Source: Pseudomonas paraversuta
Lineage (GTDB): Bacteria; Pseudomonadota; Gammaproteobacteria; Pseudomonadales; Pseudomonadaceae
NCBI RefSeq assembly: GCF_904063065.1
Contig: NZ_CAJFCL010000004.1
Span: 62,001-126,000, forward strand
Direction: 5' to 3'
Length of the DNA stretch: 64,000 nucleotides
Every line of letters begins with the position of its first letter. Position 1 is the stretch's first letter. Under the pieces are notes generated by a model that worked only from the letters and a program-made list of their open reading frames with translations, did no database searches and was not told the DNA's origin. Of this stretch, positions 29,092 to 39,431 are shown piece after piece. Both the position numbers and the translations under genes were made by a program.

Positions 29092-30038
29092 AACTGATCC
29101 GCCTCGCCCTCTGCCTGTGCGCATTGTCCGCTGCCCCATGGGCCCGGGCCGAAGCCAGCAAATACCCGCTGACCATTACCAGCTGCAACCGTGAGGTGAC
29201 CTTCAACCAGGCACCCGAACACGCAGTCAGCCATGACATCAACATGACGCAAATGATGCTCGCCCTCGGCCTCAAGCCGCGCATGGTCGGCTACAGCGGC
29301 ATCAGTGGCTGGAAAGCGGTGACGCCCGGGATGAAGGTGATTCTCGATGGCCTGCCGGAGCTGGCGAGCAAGTACCCCTCGGTGGAAACCCTGCTCAACG
29401 CCAACGTCGACTTCTTCTTTGCCGGCTGGGATTACGGCATGCGCGTCGGCGGCGACCTCACGCCGCAAACCCTGACCCCGCTGGGCATTAACGTGTACGA
29501 GCTGACCGAGTCCTGCGCCTTCGTGATGAAGCGCCCGCCCGCCAGCATGGAGGACACTTACAACGACCTGCGCAACCTGGGCAAAATTTTTGACGTGCAA
29601 GACCGCGCCAACACGCTGATCGCTCAGATGCAGGAAAAAGTCGCCACCGTGCAAAAGAACCTGCCCGGGGCAAAGCCACGGGTGTTCCTGTACGACAGCG
29701 GTGAAGACCGTGCCATGACCTCGGGCAAGCTGGGCATTCCCCACGCACTGATCGAAGCCGCAGGCGGCAACGACATCCTCAGTGATATCGACGCCAGCTG
29801 GACCCGTATCAACTGGGAGACCGTGGTCGAGCGCAACCCTGAAGTGATCGTCATCGTCGATTACAGCGAAGTCAGCGCCGAACAAAAACAGCGCTTCCTC
29901 GAAACCAGCCCGGCCCTGCAATCGGTCGACGCGATTCGCAACAAACGCTTCATCGTCATCCCTTACGTGCAAGCCACCCCCGGCATCGACAACGTGCTGG
30001 CCATCGAAACCCTGGCCAAAGGTTTCCACCCCCAATGA
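29088..30038 (+). CDS. ABC transporter periplasmic binding protein, metal-chelate type
   Basis: A 316-aa cluster-type binding protein of the FecB/BtuF superfamily. A signal peptide ends near APWARA. The mature part starts with the typical PLTITSCNREVTFNQAPEHAVS. Conserved lobe motifs follow, including VETLLNANVDFFFAGWDYG and ERNPEVIVIVDY. The cargo cannot be read from the sequence. It overlaps the ATPase gene by 4 bp upstream and the permease gene by 4 bp downstream. Confidence 0.88.
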   Translation: MKLIRLALCLCALSAAPWARAEASKYPLTITSCNREVTFNQAPEHAVSHDINMTQMMLALGLKPRMVGYSGISGWKAVTPGMKVILDGLPELASKYPSVETLLNANVDFFFAGWDYGMRVGGDLTPQTLTPLGINVYELTESCAFVMKRPPASMEDTYNDLRNLGKIFDVQDRANTLIAQMQEKVATVQKNLPGAKPRVFLYDSGEDRAMTSGKLGIPHALIEAAGGNDILSDIDASWTRINWETVVERNPEVIVIVDYSEVSAEQKQRFLETSPALQSVDAIRNKRFIVIPYVQATPGIDNVLAIETLAKGFHPQ

Positions 30039-31045
30039 TGACTCGCCGCTACGCCCTGCTGCTGGCCTGTCTCGGCGCCCTGCTGCTGGTGTCGTGCGTG
30101 ATTTCCCTGGGCTTCGGCCCGGCGCGGGTGCCAGTGGACGTGGTGTGGCACATATTGCTCAACAAACTGTTCGGTATCGGTGAGGTCAGCTGGAGCGCCG
30201 GGCAGGAACATATCGTGTGGCTGATCCGCGTGCCGCGCATGCTGCTCGGGGCGCTGGTGGGGGCCGGGCTGGCATTGATCGGCGCGGTGCTGCAAGCCGT
30301 GACCCGTAACCCGCTGGCTGACCCGCACCTGCTGGGCGTGACCAGCGGTGCCACACTGGGGGCGGTGATTGTGGTGCTGCACGTGGGCCAGATCGTCGGC
30401 CTGCTGACCTTGCCCATCGCGGCCTTTATCGGTGCGTTGCTGAGCATGGTTCTGGTGCTGGCCATCGCCAGCCGCCAGGGCCGCCTGGACAGTGACCGGT
30501 TGCTGCTGTGCGGGGTGGCCGTGTCGTTCGTGATGATGGCCATCGCCAATACCCTGCTGTTTCTGGGCGACCATCGCGCCAGCTCTGCCGTACTGTTCTG
30601 GATGCTCGGCGGGCTGGGGCTGGCGCGCTGGGAACTGCTGCTGGTGCCCAGCACCGTGGTGCTGCTGGGGCTGGTACTGCTGCTGGGCATGGCCCGCCCG
30701 CTCAACGCCTTGATGGCGGGCGAGCAAACCGCCGTCACCCTGGGCCTGAACGCACGCAATGTGCGGCTCAAGGTGTTTTTGATCGCCTCCCTGATGACCG
30801 GAGTGCTGGTGGCTATCAGCGGCTCGATCGGCTTTGTCGGGCTGATGATTCCGCACATTGCCCGGCGTCTGGTAGGGGCCGAGCACCGGCGTTTGCTGCC
30901 GGTGTCAGCACTGCTGGGCAGCGTGTTCCTGGTTTGGGTGGACGTTGCCGCGCGCACCCTGATCGCCCCTGAAGACCTGCCCATCGGCGTGGCCACGGCG
31001 GCGATTGGCGGCCTGTTCTTTATAGGGCTGATGCGCAAGCGCTAA
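30035..31045 (+). CDS. FecCD/BtuC-type ABC transporter permease
   Basis: A 336-aa inner-membrane permease with about ten helices. It carries FecCD-family motifs such as RVPRMLLGALVGAGLALIG, QAVTRNPLADPHLLGVTSGA and the cytoplasmic coupling segment SGSIGFVGLMIPHIARRLVG. It is the last gene of the TonB-receptor/ABC operon, translationally coupled to the binding-protein gene. A single permease gene presumably forms a homodimer. Confidence 0.9.
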   Translation: MMTRRYALLLACLGALLLVSCVISLGFGPARVPVDVVWHILLNKLFGIGEVSWSAGQEHIVWLIRVPRMLLGALVGAGLALIGAVLQAVTRNPLADPHLLGVTSGATLGAVIVVLHVGQIVGLLTLPIAAFIGALLSMVLVLAIASRQGRLDSDRLLLCGVAVSFVMMAIANTLLFLGDHRASSAVLFWMLGGLGLARWELLLVPSTVVLLGLVLLLGMARPLNALMAGEQTAVTLGLNARNVRLKVFLIASLMTGVLVAISGSIGFVGLMIPHIARRLVGAEHRRLLPVSALLGSVFLVWVDVAARTLIAPEDLPIGVATAAIGGLFFIGLMRKR

Positions 31046-31104
31046 CCCCCCTCCCCTAGCACCAACACGGCGCAGGCCGCGCACCAAAACCGTCTTCAGG
31101 CGCC

Positions 31105-31114
31105 GCACTGGTGC
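31105..31114. promoter_or_regulatory. NtrC-like half-site palindrome upstream of urtA (weak)
   Basis: GCACTGGTGC is a palindrome with GCAC/GTGC arms, and GCACCAAAACC lies at 31081. NtrC sites usually have GCAC and GTGC separated by about seven bases, so this compressed form is only suggestive. It lies about 55 bp upstream of the sigma-54 type element. Confidence 0.3.
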
Positions 31115-31168
31115 GCCGACACCTCAAAATTCGCCCTTGAGCCCCGTTCCAGAGCCTGCGCACCACTT

Positions 31169-31184
31169 CGGCACAGCCCTTGCT
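31169..31184 (+). promoter_or_regulatory. Sigma-54 type -24/-12 promoter for urtABCDE
   Basis: CGGCACAGCCCTTGCT matches the sigma-54 consensus TGGCAC-N5-TTGCA closely, with the required GG and GC dinucleotides separated by exactly ten bases. It lies 62 bp before the urtA ATG, fitting nitrogen control of urea uptake. Confidence 0.65.
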
Positions 31185-31245
31185 ATAGACCTTCCCAGTG
31201 TCCCCGTCGACCCATTAGAAAAATCAGACATCTGGAGATCGCCCC

Positions 31246-32511
31246 ATGAAGCGTCGCAGCTTGCTCAAAGCTTTCACCCTCACGGCATCCATTGCCGCCA
31301 TGGGCATGACCTGGACGGTGCAAGCCGCCGAGACCATCAAGGTGGGGATTTTGCATTCGTTGTCCGGAACCATGGCGATTTCCGAAACGTCGCTCAAGGA
31401 CATGGCGCTGATGACCATCGACGAGATCAACGCCAAAGGCGGCGTAAACGGCAAGCTGCTCGAAGCGGTGGTGGTCGACCCGGCGTCCAACTGGCCGCTG
31501 TTTGCAGAAAAGGGTCGCCAGTTGCTGACCCAGGACAAGGTCGCCGTGGTCTTCGGCTGCTGGACTTCGGTGTCGCGCAAATCGGTGTTACCGGTATTTG
31601 AAGAGCTCAACGGCCTGCTGTTTTACCCGGTGCAATACGAAGGCGAAGAGATGTCGCCCAACGTCTTCTACACCGGCGCCGCACCTAACCAGCAAGCCAT
31701 TCCGGCGGTCGAGTATTTGATGAGCGAGGACGGCGGCAGCGCCAGGCGCTTCGTGTTGCTGGGCACCGACTACGTGTACCCGCGCACCACCAACAAGATC
31801 CTGCGGGCCTTCCTGCATTCCAAAGGTGTGGCCGACAAGGACATCGAAGAGGTCTACACCCCGTTTGGCCACAGTGATTACCAGACCATAGTGTCCAACA
31901 TCAAAAAATTCTCCGCCGGGGGCAAGACGGCGGTGATCTCCACGGTCAACGGCGACTCCAACGTGCCGTTCTATAAAGAGCTGGCCAACCAGGGCCTGAA
32001 GGCCACCGACGTGCCGGTGATTGCATTCTCGGTGGGCGAAGAAGAACTGCGCGGCATCGACACCAAACCGCTGGTGGGCAACCTCGCGGCCTGGAACTAC
32101 TTTGAGTCGGTGCACAACCCGGTGAACCAGAAGTTCGTCGCCGACTGGAAAGCCTACGCCAAAGCCCACAACCTGCCGGGTGCGGACAAGGCCGTGACCA
32201 ACGACCCGATGGAAGCCACCTACGTCGGTATCCACATGTGGGCGCAGGCGGCAGAGCAAGCCAAGTCCACCGATGTCGATAAAGTCCGGGAAGCCATGGC
32301 CGGCCAGACATTCGCCGCGCCGTCGGGCTACACCCTGACCATGGACAAGACCAACCACCACCTGCACAAGCCGGTGATGATCGGCGAGATCGAAGATAAC
32401 GGTCAGTTCAACGTGGTGTGGCAGACCAAGGAGCCGATCCGCGCCCAGCCCTGGAGCCCGTATATCCCGGGCAATGACAAAAAGCCGGATTACGCAGTGA
32501 AGAGCAACTAA
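31246..32511 (+). CDS. urtA: Urea ABC transporter substrate-binding protein
   Basis: Periplasmic urea receptor of the UrtABCDE importer. The 421-aa precursor has a twin-arginine-like leader (MKRRSLLKAF, cleavage after VQA). The UrtA-type body has IKVGILHSLSGTMAISETSL, FGCWTSVSRKSVLPVFEE and FYPVQYEGEEMSPNVFYTGA, which distinguish UrtA from amino-acid binding proteins. It is first in the operon and followed by a REP hairpin. Confidence 0.94.
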   Translation: MKRRSLLKAFTLTASIAAMGMTWTVQAAETIKVGILHSLSGTMAISETSLKDMALMTIDEINAKGGVNGKLLEAVVVDPASNWPLFAEKGRQLLTQDKVAVVFGCWTSVSRKSVLPVFEELNGLLFYPVQYEGEEMSPNVFYTGAAPNQQAIPAVEYLMSEDGGSARRFVLLGTDYVYPRTTNKILRAFLHSKGVADKDIEEVYTPFGHSDYQTIVSNIKKFSAGGKTAVISTVNGDSNVPFYKELANQGLKATDVPVIAFSVGEEELRGIDTKPLVGNLAAWNYFESVHNPVNQKFVADWKAYAKAHNLPGADKAVTNDPMEATYVGIHMWAQAAEQAKSTDVDKVREAMAGQTFAAPSGYTLTMDKTNHHLHKPVMIGEIEDNGQFNVVWQTKEPIRAQPWSPYIPGNDKKPDYAVKSN

Positions 32512-32528
32512 AGCCAATAACACAACCT

Positions 32529-32570
32529 CTGCAGGAGCGAGCTTGCTCGCGAGCAAGCCCGCTCCTGCAG
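32529..32570. repeat. Family A palindrome between urtA and urtB
   Basis: CTGCAGGAGCGAGCTTGCTC continues directly into an inverted arm ending GCTCCTGCAG, giving one compact 42-base palindrome with a single internal mismatch. It lies inside the operon, where it may set the high urtA to low urtBCDE expression ratio. Confidence 0.88.
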
Positions 32571-32586
32571 GAAAAAGGCCCTGTCT

Positions 32587-34089
32587 ATGCCAACTGCCCT
32601 TTACCGTTTTATCTTCGCCTGCCTGCTGTTGCTGCCCCCGGGGGCATACGCCGACGATGCCGGCGACTTCGCAGCGGCCGACAATTCCCGCCAGGCCCAA
32701 CTGCTGGAAAGCTGGGCGGCACAACCGACAGCTGAACGCGCAGCGCTGATCAACGACCTGCAACAAGGTCAGATCAGCGTCGACGGGCAAAGCAAAACCC
32801 TGCGCCTGAATAACCGTTTGCGCGGTTTGATTGAGACCGCCCAGGCCAGTCAGCAATTGCTCGCTCCAGACCCGAAACTGCGTCTGGCGGCCGCCCTGCA
32901 ACTGCAAAAATCCGCCAAACCGGCACAACTGGCCTTCCTCGGCCGGCAACTGGCCGGCGAAACCGACAGTACTGCACATAGCGCCCTGAGCCTGGCACTG
33001 GCCAACCTGCAACTGGTGGACCCCGACCCGGCAGTGCGTCTGGCAGCCGTGCGCCTGCTGGGTGAAACCGGCGAACCCCTGGCCCGCACCCGCCTCGAAA
33101 CCCTGCTGCAGGACGGGGTCGAAACCGACGCCAAGGTACGCATCGCCGCCGAAACCGGCCTGGCCCAGGTCAAACGCAAACTGCTGATCGGAGACTTGCT
33201 GGGCCAGGCCTTCAGCGGCTTGTCCCTGGGCTCGATTCTGTTGCTGGCAGCCCTGGGGCTGGCCATCACCTTCGGCCTGCTCGGGGTGATCAACATGGCC
33301 CATGGCGAGATGCTGATGCTCGGCGCCTACTCGACCTACTGCGTGCAGTTGCTGTTTCAGCGCTTCGCCCCCGGCGCCATCGAGTTCTACCCGCTGCTGG
33401 CGCTGCCCGTGGCGTTCTTTGTCACGGCCTGCGTGGGCATGCTTGTGGAGCGCACCATCATTCGCCACCTCTATGGCCGGCCACTGGAAACCCTGCTCGC
33501 CACCTGGGGCATCAGCCTGATCCTGATTCAATTGGTGCGGGTGCTGTTCGGCGCGCAAAACGTCGAAGTGGCCAACCCGGCCTGGCTCTCGGGCGGGCTG
33601 CAAGTGCTGCCCAACCTGGTGCTGCCGTACAACCGCCTGGTGATTATCGTCTTCGCCCTGGCCGTGGTGTTCCTGACCTGGTTGCTGCTGAACAAAACCC
33701 GGCTGGGCCTGAACGTGCGTGCGGTCACCCAGAACCGCAACATGGCGGCTTGCTGCGGCGTACCCACCGGCAGGGTCGACATGCTCGCCTTTGGCCTCGG
33801 CTCGGGGATTGCCGGGCTCGGCGGGGTGGCTTTGAGTCAGGTTGGCAACGTCGGCCCTGACCTGGGCCAGGGCTACATCATCGACTCGTTCCTGGTGGTG
33901 GTGCTGGGCGGTGTCGGCCAACTGGCGGGCACGGTGTACGCGGCCTTCGGCCTGGGCATCGCAAACAAGATTCTTGAACCGCAGATCGGCGCCGTGCTGG
34001 GCAAAATCCTGATCCTGGGGCTGATCATTCTGTTTATCCAGAAGCGTCCGCAAGGTCTCTTCGCGCTCAAAGGACGGGTGATCGACTGA
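32587..34089 (+). CDS. urtB: Urea ABC transporter permease UrtB
   Basis: LivH-type permease for urea, 500 aa. A signal peptide (LLLLPPGAYA) and about 180 residues of periplasmic, HEAT-like helical sequence (for example DPDPAVRLAAVRLLGETGEP) precede the membrane domain. The membrane domain starts near residue 200 and includes FGLLGVINMAHGEMLMLGAY and ERTIIRHLYGRPLETLLATW. This N-terminal extension is seen in many proteobacterial UrtB proteins. The stop and the urtC start share a base (TGATG). Confidence 0.93.
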   Translation: MPTALYRFIFACLLLLPPGAYADDAGDFAAADNSRQAQLLESWAAQPTAERAALINDLQQGQISVDGQSKTLRLNNRLRGLIETAQASQQLLAPDPKLRLAAALQLQKSAKPAQLAFLGRQLAGETDSTAHSALSLALANLQLVDPDPAVRLAAVRLLGETGEPLARTRLETLLQDGVETDAKVRIAAETGLAQVKRKLLIGDLLGQAFSGLSLGSILLLAALGLAITFGLLGVINMAHGEMLMLGAYSTYCVQLLFQRFAPGAIEFYPLLALPVAFFVTACVGMLVERTIIRHLYGRPLETLLATWGISLILIQLVRVLFGAQNVEVANPAWLSGGLQVLPNLVLPYNRLVIIVFALAVVFLTWLLLNKTRLGLNVRAVTQNRNMAACCGVPTGRVDMLAFGLGSGIAGLGGVALSQVGNVGPDLGQGYIIDSFLVVVLGGVGQLAGTVYAAFGLGIANKILEPQIGAVLGKILILGLIILFIQKRPQGLFALKGRVID

Positions 34090-35168
34090 TGAATCAGCCT
34101 CTGCTGCTTACTGCCACGCAAAAGGCCGGGCCGGCCGTGACCGCCACTGTCGGCGGCCTGGTATTACTGGTGCTGCTGGCCCTGCCGCTGCTGTCGCTGC
34201 TGCCTGCCGACAGCCCGTTCCAGGTCTCGGCCTATACCCTGACGCTGACGGGCAAGATCCTCTGTTACGCCATCGTTGCCCTGGCGCTGGATCTGGTCTG
34301 GGGCTACGCCGGCCTGCTGTCGCTGGGCCACGGCCTGTTCTTCGCCCTGGGCGGCTACGCCATGGGCATGTACCTGATGCGCCAGGCTTCGGGCGATGAG
34401 TTACCGGCCTTTATGACCTTTCTGTCCTGGACCGAATTGCCCTGGTACTGGACCGGCACCGAGCATTTCTGGTGGGCCATGTGCCTGGTGGTGCTGGCCC
34501 CCGGTTTGCTGGCGCTGGTGTTCGGCTTTTTTGCCTTCCGTTCGCGGATCAAGGGCGTGTATTTCTCGATCATGACCCAGGCCCTGACCTTCGCCGGGAT
34601 GCTGCTGTTTTTCCGCAACGAGACCGGTTTTGGCGGCAACAACGGCTTCACCAACTTCCGCAGCATTCTGGGGTTTGGCATCACCGAGCCCGGCACCCGC
34701 GCGGCACTGTTCTTCGCCACCGTGATGTTGCTGGTGGCCAGCCTGTTTCTCGGCTGGCGCCTGGCGCGCAGTAAATTCGGGCGGGTGCTGACCGCATTGC
34801 GCGACGCCGAAAACCGCCTGATGTTTTGCGGCTACGACCCCCGCGGTTTCAAGCTGTTCGTCTGGGTACTCAGTGCTGTTTTATGCGGCCTGGCCGGGGC
34901 GTTGTATGTACCGCAAGTGGGCATTATCAACCCCGGGGAAATGTCGCCCACCAACTCCATAGAAGCTGCCGTGTGGGTAGCCCTCGGCGGGCGTGGCACC
35001 CTGATCGGCCCGTTGCTGGGCGCGGGCGTGGTCAACGGCATGAAGAGCTGGTTCACCGTAGCCTTCCCCGAGTACTGGCTGTTCTTCCTCGGCGCGCTGT
35101 TTATCGTCGTGACCCTGTACCTGCCCAAAGGCGTGATCGGCCTGCTGAAGAAAAGGGGCGAACAATGA
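34089..35168 (+). CDS. urtC: Urea ABC transporter permease UrtC
   Basis: LivM-type permease, 359 aa with about ten helices. Typical segments are LDLVWGYAGLLSLGHGLFFALGG, FRSRIKGVYFSIMTQAL, and the coupling helix region GRVLTALRDAENRLMFCGYDP. The UrtC-like FGGNNGFTNF element is present. It pairs with UrtB to form the channel. The end overlaps the urtD start by 4 bp. Confidence 0.93.
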   Translation: MNQPLLLTATQKAGPAVTATVGGLVLLVLLALPLLSLLPADSPFQVSAYTLTLTGKILCYAIVALALDLVWGYAGLLSLGHGLFFALGGYAMGMYLMRQASGDELPAFMTFLSWTELPWYWTGTEHFWWAMCLVVLAPGLLALVFGFFAFRSRIKGVYFSIMTQALTFAGMLLFFRNETGFGGNNGFTNFRSILGFGITEPGTRAALFFATVMLLVASLFLGWRLARSKFGRVLTALRDAENRLMFCGYDPRGFKLFVWVLSAVLCGLAGALYVPQVGIINPGEMSPTNSIEAAVWVALGGRGTLIGPLLGAGVVNGMKSWFTVAFPEYWLFFLGALFIVVTLYLPKGVIGLLKKRGEQ

Positions 35169-36025
35169 GAATCACTGCAACGGCGGAATTTATGCTCGAA
35201 CCCGCATTCGATCCAAACAAGGATGCCGGCAGCAGCCGCGACGCCATAGGTCTGGGCCAGGCTGCGGGAACCGGCCTCAATACCCGCCACGGCACCATCC
35301 TGACGCTGGAAGACATCAGCGTCAGCTTTGACGGTTTCAAGGCCCTGAACAACCTCAACCTGTACATAGGCGTCGGCGAGTTGCGCTGCATCATCGGCCC
35401 CAATGGCGCAGGCAAGACCACCATGATGGACGTGATCACCGGCAAGACCCGCCCCAGCGAAGGTCAGGCCTGGTTCGGTGAAACCCTGGACCTGCAGCAG
35501 ATGAGCGAAGTACAGATCGCCCAGTCCGGGATTGGCCGCAAGTTCCAGAAACCCACGGTGTTTGAAGCCCTGAGCGTGTTCGAAAACCTGGAGCTGGCGC
35601 AAAAAACCGATAAGTCGGTGTGGGCCAGCCTGCGCGCCAGACTCACGGGTGAGCAAAGGGATCGCATAGCTGAAGTACTGGAGACCATTCGCCTGAGCAC
35701 CTCGGCCCGGCGCCCGGCGGGATTGCTGTCCCATGGCCAGAAACAGTTTCTGGAGATCGGCATGCTGCTGGTGCAAGACCCGCAACTGTTACTGCTGGAT
35801 GAACCGGTGGCGGGCATGACCGATGCCGAAACCGAATTCACCGCCGAGCTGTTCAAAAGCCTGGCCGGCAAACACTCGCTGATGGTGGTGGAACACGACA
35901 TGGGATTTGTCGGCTCGATTGCCGACCACGTCACCGTGTTGCACCAGGGTAGCGTTCTGGCGCAAGGCTCGCTGGCACAGGTGCAGGCGGATGAACGGGT
36001 GATCGAGGTTTATCTGGGCCGCTAA
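35165..36025 (+). CDS. urtD: Urea ABC transporter ATP-binding protein UrtD
   Basis: LivG-type ATPase, 286 aa. Walker A is GPNGAGKTT, the signature is LLSHGQKQFLEIGMLL and Walker B is LLLLDEPVAGMTD, a combination characteristic of UrtD. About 40 residues of low-homology N terminus precede the nucleotide-binding domain. The ATG at 35165 overlaps urtC; a second in-frame ATG at 35192 is possible. Confidence 0.93.
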   Translation: MRITATAEFMLEPAFDPNKDAGSSRDAIGLGQAAGTGLNTRHGTILTLEDISVSFDGFKALNNLNLYIGVGELRCIIGPNGAGKTTMMDVITGKTRPSEGQAWFGETLDLQQMSEVQIAQSGIGRKFQKPTVFEALSVFENLELAQKTDKSVWASLRARLTGEQRDRIAEVLETIRLSTSARRPAGLLSHGQKQFLEIGMLLVQDPQLLLLDEPVAGMTDAETEFTAELFKSLAGKHSLMVVEHDMGFVGSIADHVTVLHQGSVLAQGSLAQVQADERVIEVYLGR

Positions 36026-36038
36026 CGCCCCGCTGCAA

Positions 36039-36061
36039 TCGCTGGCAAGCCAGCTCCCACA
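36039..36061. repeat. Single family B REP arm between urtD and urtE
   Basis: TCGCTGGCAAGCCAGCTCCC followed by ACA: one unpaired arm of the family B repeat in the 55-bp urtD-urtE gap. Its partner is missing. Confidence 0.65.
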
Positions 36062-36080
36062 GGGTATTAGGGGATTCACG

Positions 36081-36779
36081 ATGCTACGAATACAAAATCT
36101 GCATCAGTTCTACGGTGGCAGCCACATTCTTCGCGGCCTGTCGTTTGAGGTCAAAGTCGGCGAAGTCACTTGCCTGCTGGGCCGTAACGGCGTGGGCAAG
36201 ACCACATTGCTCAAGTGCCTGATGGGTTTGCTGGCCGTCAGGGAAGGCAGCGTGACCTGGGAGGACAAGCCCATTACCACGCTCAAGCCCCACCAGCGGG
36301 TTCACGCCGGGATCGCTTATGTGCCCCAGGGCCGGGAGATCTTCGGGCGCCTGACGGTGGAGGAAAACCTGTTGATGGGCCTGTCGCGCTTCCCCGGTTC
36401 CCAGGCCCGGGAAGTACCCGAATTTATCTATGAACTGTTCCCGGTGTTGCTGCAAATGAAGCATCGGCGCGGCGGCGATTTGTCCGGCGGCCAGCAGCAA
36501 CAACTGGCGATCGGCCGCGCGCTTGCCAGCCGCCCGCGCCTGCTGATCCTCGATGAGCCGACCGAAGGGATTCAACCATCGGTGATCAAGGAGATCGGCG
36601 CGGTGATCAAGATGCTCGCTGCCCGGGGCGATATGGCCATCCTGCTGGTGGAGCAGTTCTACGACTTTGCCGAAGAACTGGCGGACCAGTATCTGGTGAT
36701 GTCCAGAGGCGAAATCGTGCAACAGGGCCGTGGTGAAAATATGCAAACAGAGGGTGTGCGTGGACTGGTGACGATTTAG
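36081..36779 (+). CDS. urtE: Urea ABC transporter ATP-binding protein UrtE
   Basis: LivF-type ATPase, 232 aa. It starts MLRIQNLHQFYGGSHILRG, with Walker A GRNGVGKTT, YVPQGREIFGRLTVEENL, signature LSGGQQQQLAIGRAL and Walker B LLILDEPTEGIQPS. These features match UrtE rather than amino-acid LivF. It closes the urea transporter operon, 32 bp upstream of ureD, so urt and ure genes may be cotranscribed. Confidence 0.94.
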   Translation: MLRIQNLHQFYGGSHILRGLSFEVKVGEVTCLLGRNGVGKTTLLKCLMGLLAVREGSVTWEDKPITTLKPHQRVHAGIAYVPQGREIFGRLTVEENLLMGLSRFPGSQAREVPEFIYELFPVLLQMKHRRGGDLSGGQQQQLAIGRALASRPRLLILDEPTEGIQPSVIKEIGAVIKMLAARGDMAILLVEQFYDFAEELADQYLVMSRGEIVQQGRGENMQTEGVRGLVTI

Positions 36780-36811
36780 TCTGTAACTCTTTTTGATGAA
36801 AAAGCCGACCT

Positions 36812-37651
36812 ATGAACCTGCCTGCCAACCCCGCATTGTTCACCCCCAGCTGGCACGCCGAGCTGGAGCTGGGCTATGGCCGTTTTGGCGACAGTACGCG
36901 CCCTACCCAGCGCCGCCATGTCGGTCCGTTGCGGGTGCAGAAGCACCTGTATGCCGAAGGCCCCGAGGTGTGCCAGCACATCATTGTTCACCCGCCCGGC
37001 GGCATTGCCGGCGGCGACCGGTTGAACATCTGCGCCAGTGTCGGCCCGGATGCCTGGGCGCAACTCACCAGCCCCGGTGCCGCCAAGTGGTATCGCGCGG
37101 CCGGCCCGGCGTACCAGAGCCTGACCCTGAACGTGGCCGCCGGTGCGACCCTGGAATGGCTGCCGCAAGAAACCATAGTGTTCAGCGACGCCCGGGCCGA
37201 ACTGACGACGCGCATTGAACTTGAAGGCGACGGGCGCCTGTTTTACTGGGACATGGTGGCGCTGGGACGACTGGCCAGTGGTGAGCGTTTTGAGCAAGGG
37301 CATTTTCAATCACAGCTGGATATTCGCCGTGACGGCCAGTTGCTCTGGCATGAGCGCCAGCGGGTTATCGGCGGCGACGGCTTGCTGGATTCGCCAATCG
37401 GACTGGACGGCAACCCGGTGTTCGCGACATTGCTGGTGACCGGGGAAATCAGTGCCGAGCTGCTGCAAACCTGTCGCGACCTGCCCAACCCGGTACGCGG
37501 TGACCTGACCCAGCTGCCGGGGTTAGTGGTCGCACGCTGCCTGGCGGTAGAAGCCTTGCAGGCCCGCGCCTGGCTGATCGAGCTGTGGCGCCTGCTGCGC
37601 CCGGCATTGTTGGGCCGTGAGGCACTGGCCCCGAGGATCTGGAGTACCTGA
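36812..37651 (+). CDS. ureD: Urease accessory protein UreD
   Basis: Scaffold that joins UreF and UreG on apo-urease during nickel insertion. The 279-aa product contains the family motifs [50 protein letters not shown] and [16 protein letters not shown]. It is the first urease gene and is separated from ureA by a long perfect palindrome. Confidence 0.94.
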   Translation: MNLPANPALFTPSWHAELELGYGRFGDSTRPTQRRHVGPLRVQKHLYAEGPEVCQHIIVHPPGGIAGGDRLNICASVGPDAWAQLTSPGAAKWYRAAGPAYQSLTLNVAAGATLEWLPQETIVFSDARAELTTRIELEGDGRLFYWDMVALGRLASGERFEQGHFQSQLDIRRDGQLLWHERQRVIGGDGLLDSPIGLDGNPVFATLLVTGEISAELLQTCRDLPNPVRGDLTQLPGLVVARCLAVEALQARAWLIELWRLLRPALLGREALAPRIWST

Positions 37652-37670
37652 GAACCGTCGCGATTTTTTT

Positions 37671-37716
37671 GAGGACCTCTGTGGGAGCTGGCTTGCCAGC
37701 TCCCACAGAGGTCCTC
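37671..37716. repeat. 46-base perfect palindrome containing a family B REP
   Basis: Arms of 21 bases (37671-37691 and 37696-37716) are exactly complementary around CTTG. The inner part is the family B REP, and the outer ten bases, GAGGACCTCT and its complement, extend the pairing beyond the usual element. It lies between ureD and ureA. Confidence 0.92.
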
Positions 37717-37750
37717 GACCCATAATCCTTAATTTAACAACGGACCCACC

Positions 37751-38053
37751 ATGGACCTGACCTCACGCGAAAAAGACAAGATGCTGATCTTTACCGCCGG
37801 ACTGCTGGCCGAGCGACGGCTGGCACGCGGGGTGATGCTTAACTACCCGGAAACCATCGCCTATATATCCGCCGCCCTGCTCGAAGGCGCCCGCGACGGC
37901 CGTACCGTCGCCGAGCTGATGCACTACGGCACCACCCTGCTGACCCGCGAACAAGTGATGCAAGGCATTCCGGAAATGATCCCCGACATCCAGATCGAAG
38001 CCACTTTCCCGGATGGCACCAAGCTGGTCACCGTCCACCAACCCATCGCCTGA
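37751..38053 (+). CDS. ureA: Urease gamma subunit
   Basis: Smallest structural subunit of urease. The 100-aa product begins [20 protein letters not shown] and carries KLNYPE-like [21 protein letters not shown] and [21 protein letters not shown], all conserved. It is followed 9 bp later by an acetyltransferase gene rather than directly by ureB. Confidence 0.97.
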   Translation: MDLTSREKDKMLIFTAGLLAERRLARGVMLNYPETIAYISAALLEGARDGRTVAELMHYGTTLLTREQVMQGIPEMIPDIQIEATFPDGTKLVTVHQPIA

Positions 38054-38062
38054 GGCTGCTGC

Positions 38063-39431
<1,369 letters not shown>

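Noticed and set aside
31588..34053. An 821-codon open frame on the minus strand opposite urtA-urtB
   Set aside because: It is antisense to clearly conserved urt genes, has Gln/His-rich composition without domains, and is the usual by-product of high-GC codon use.
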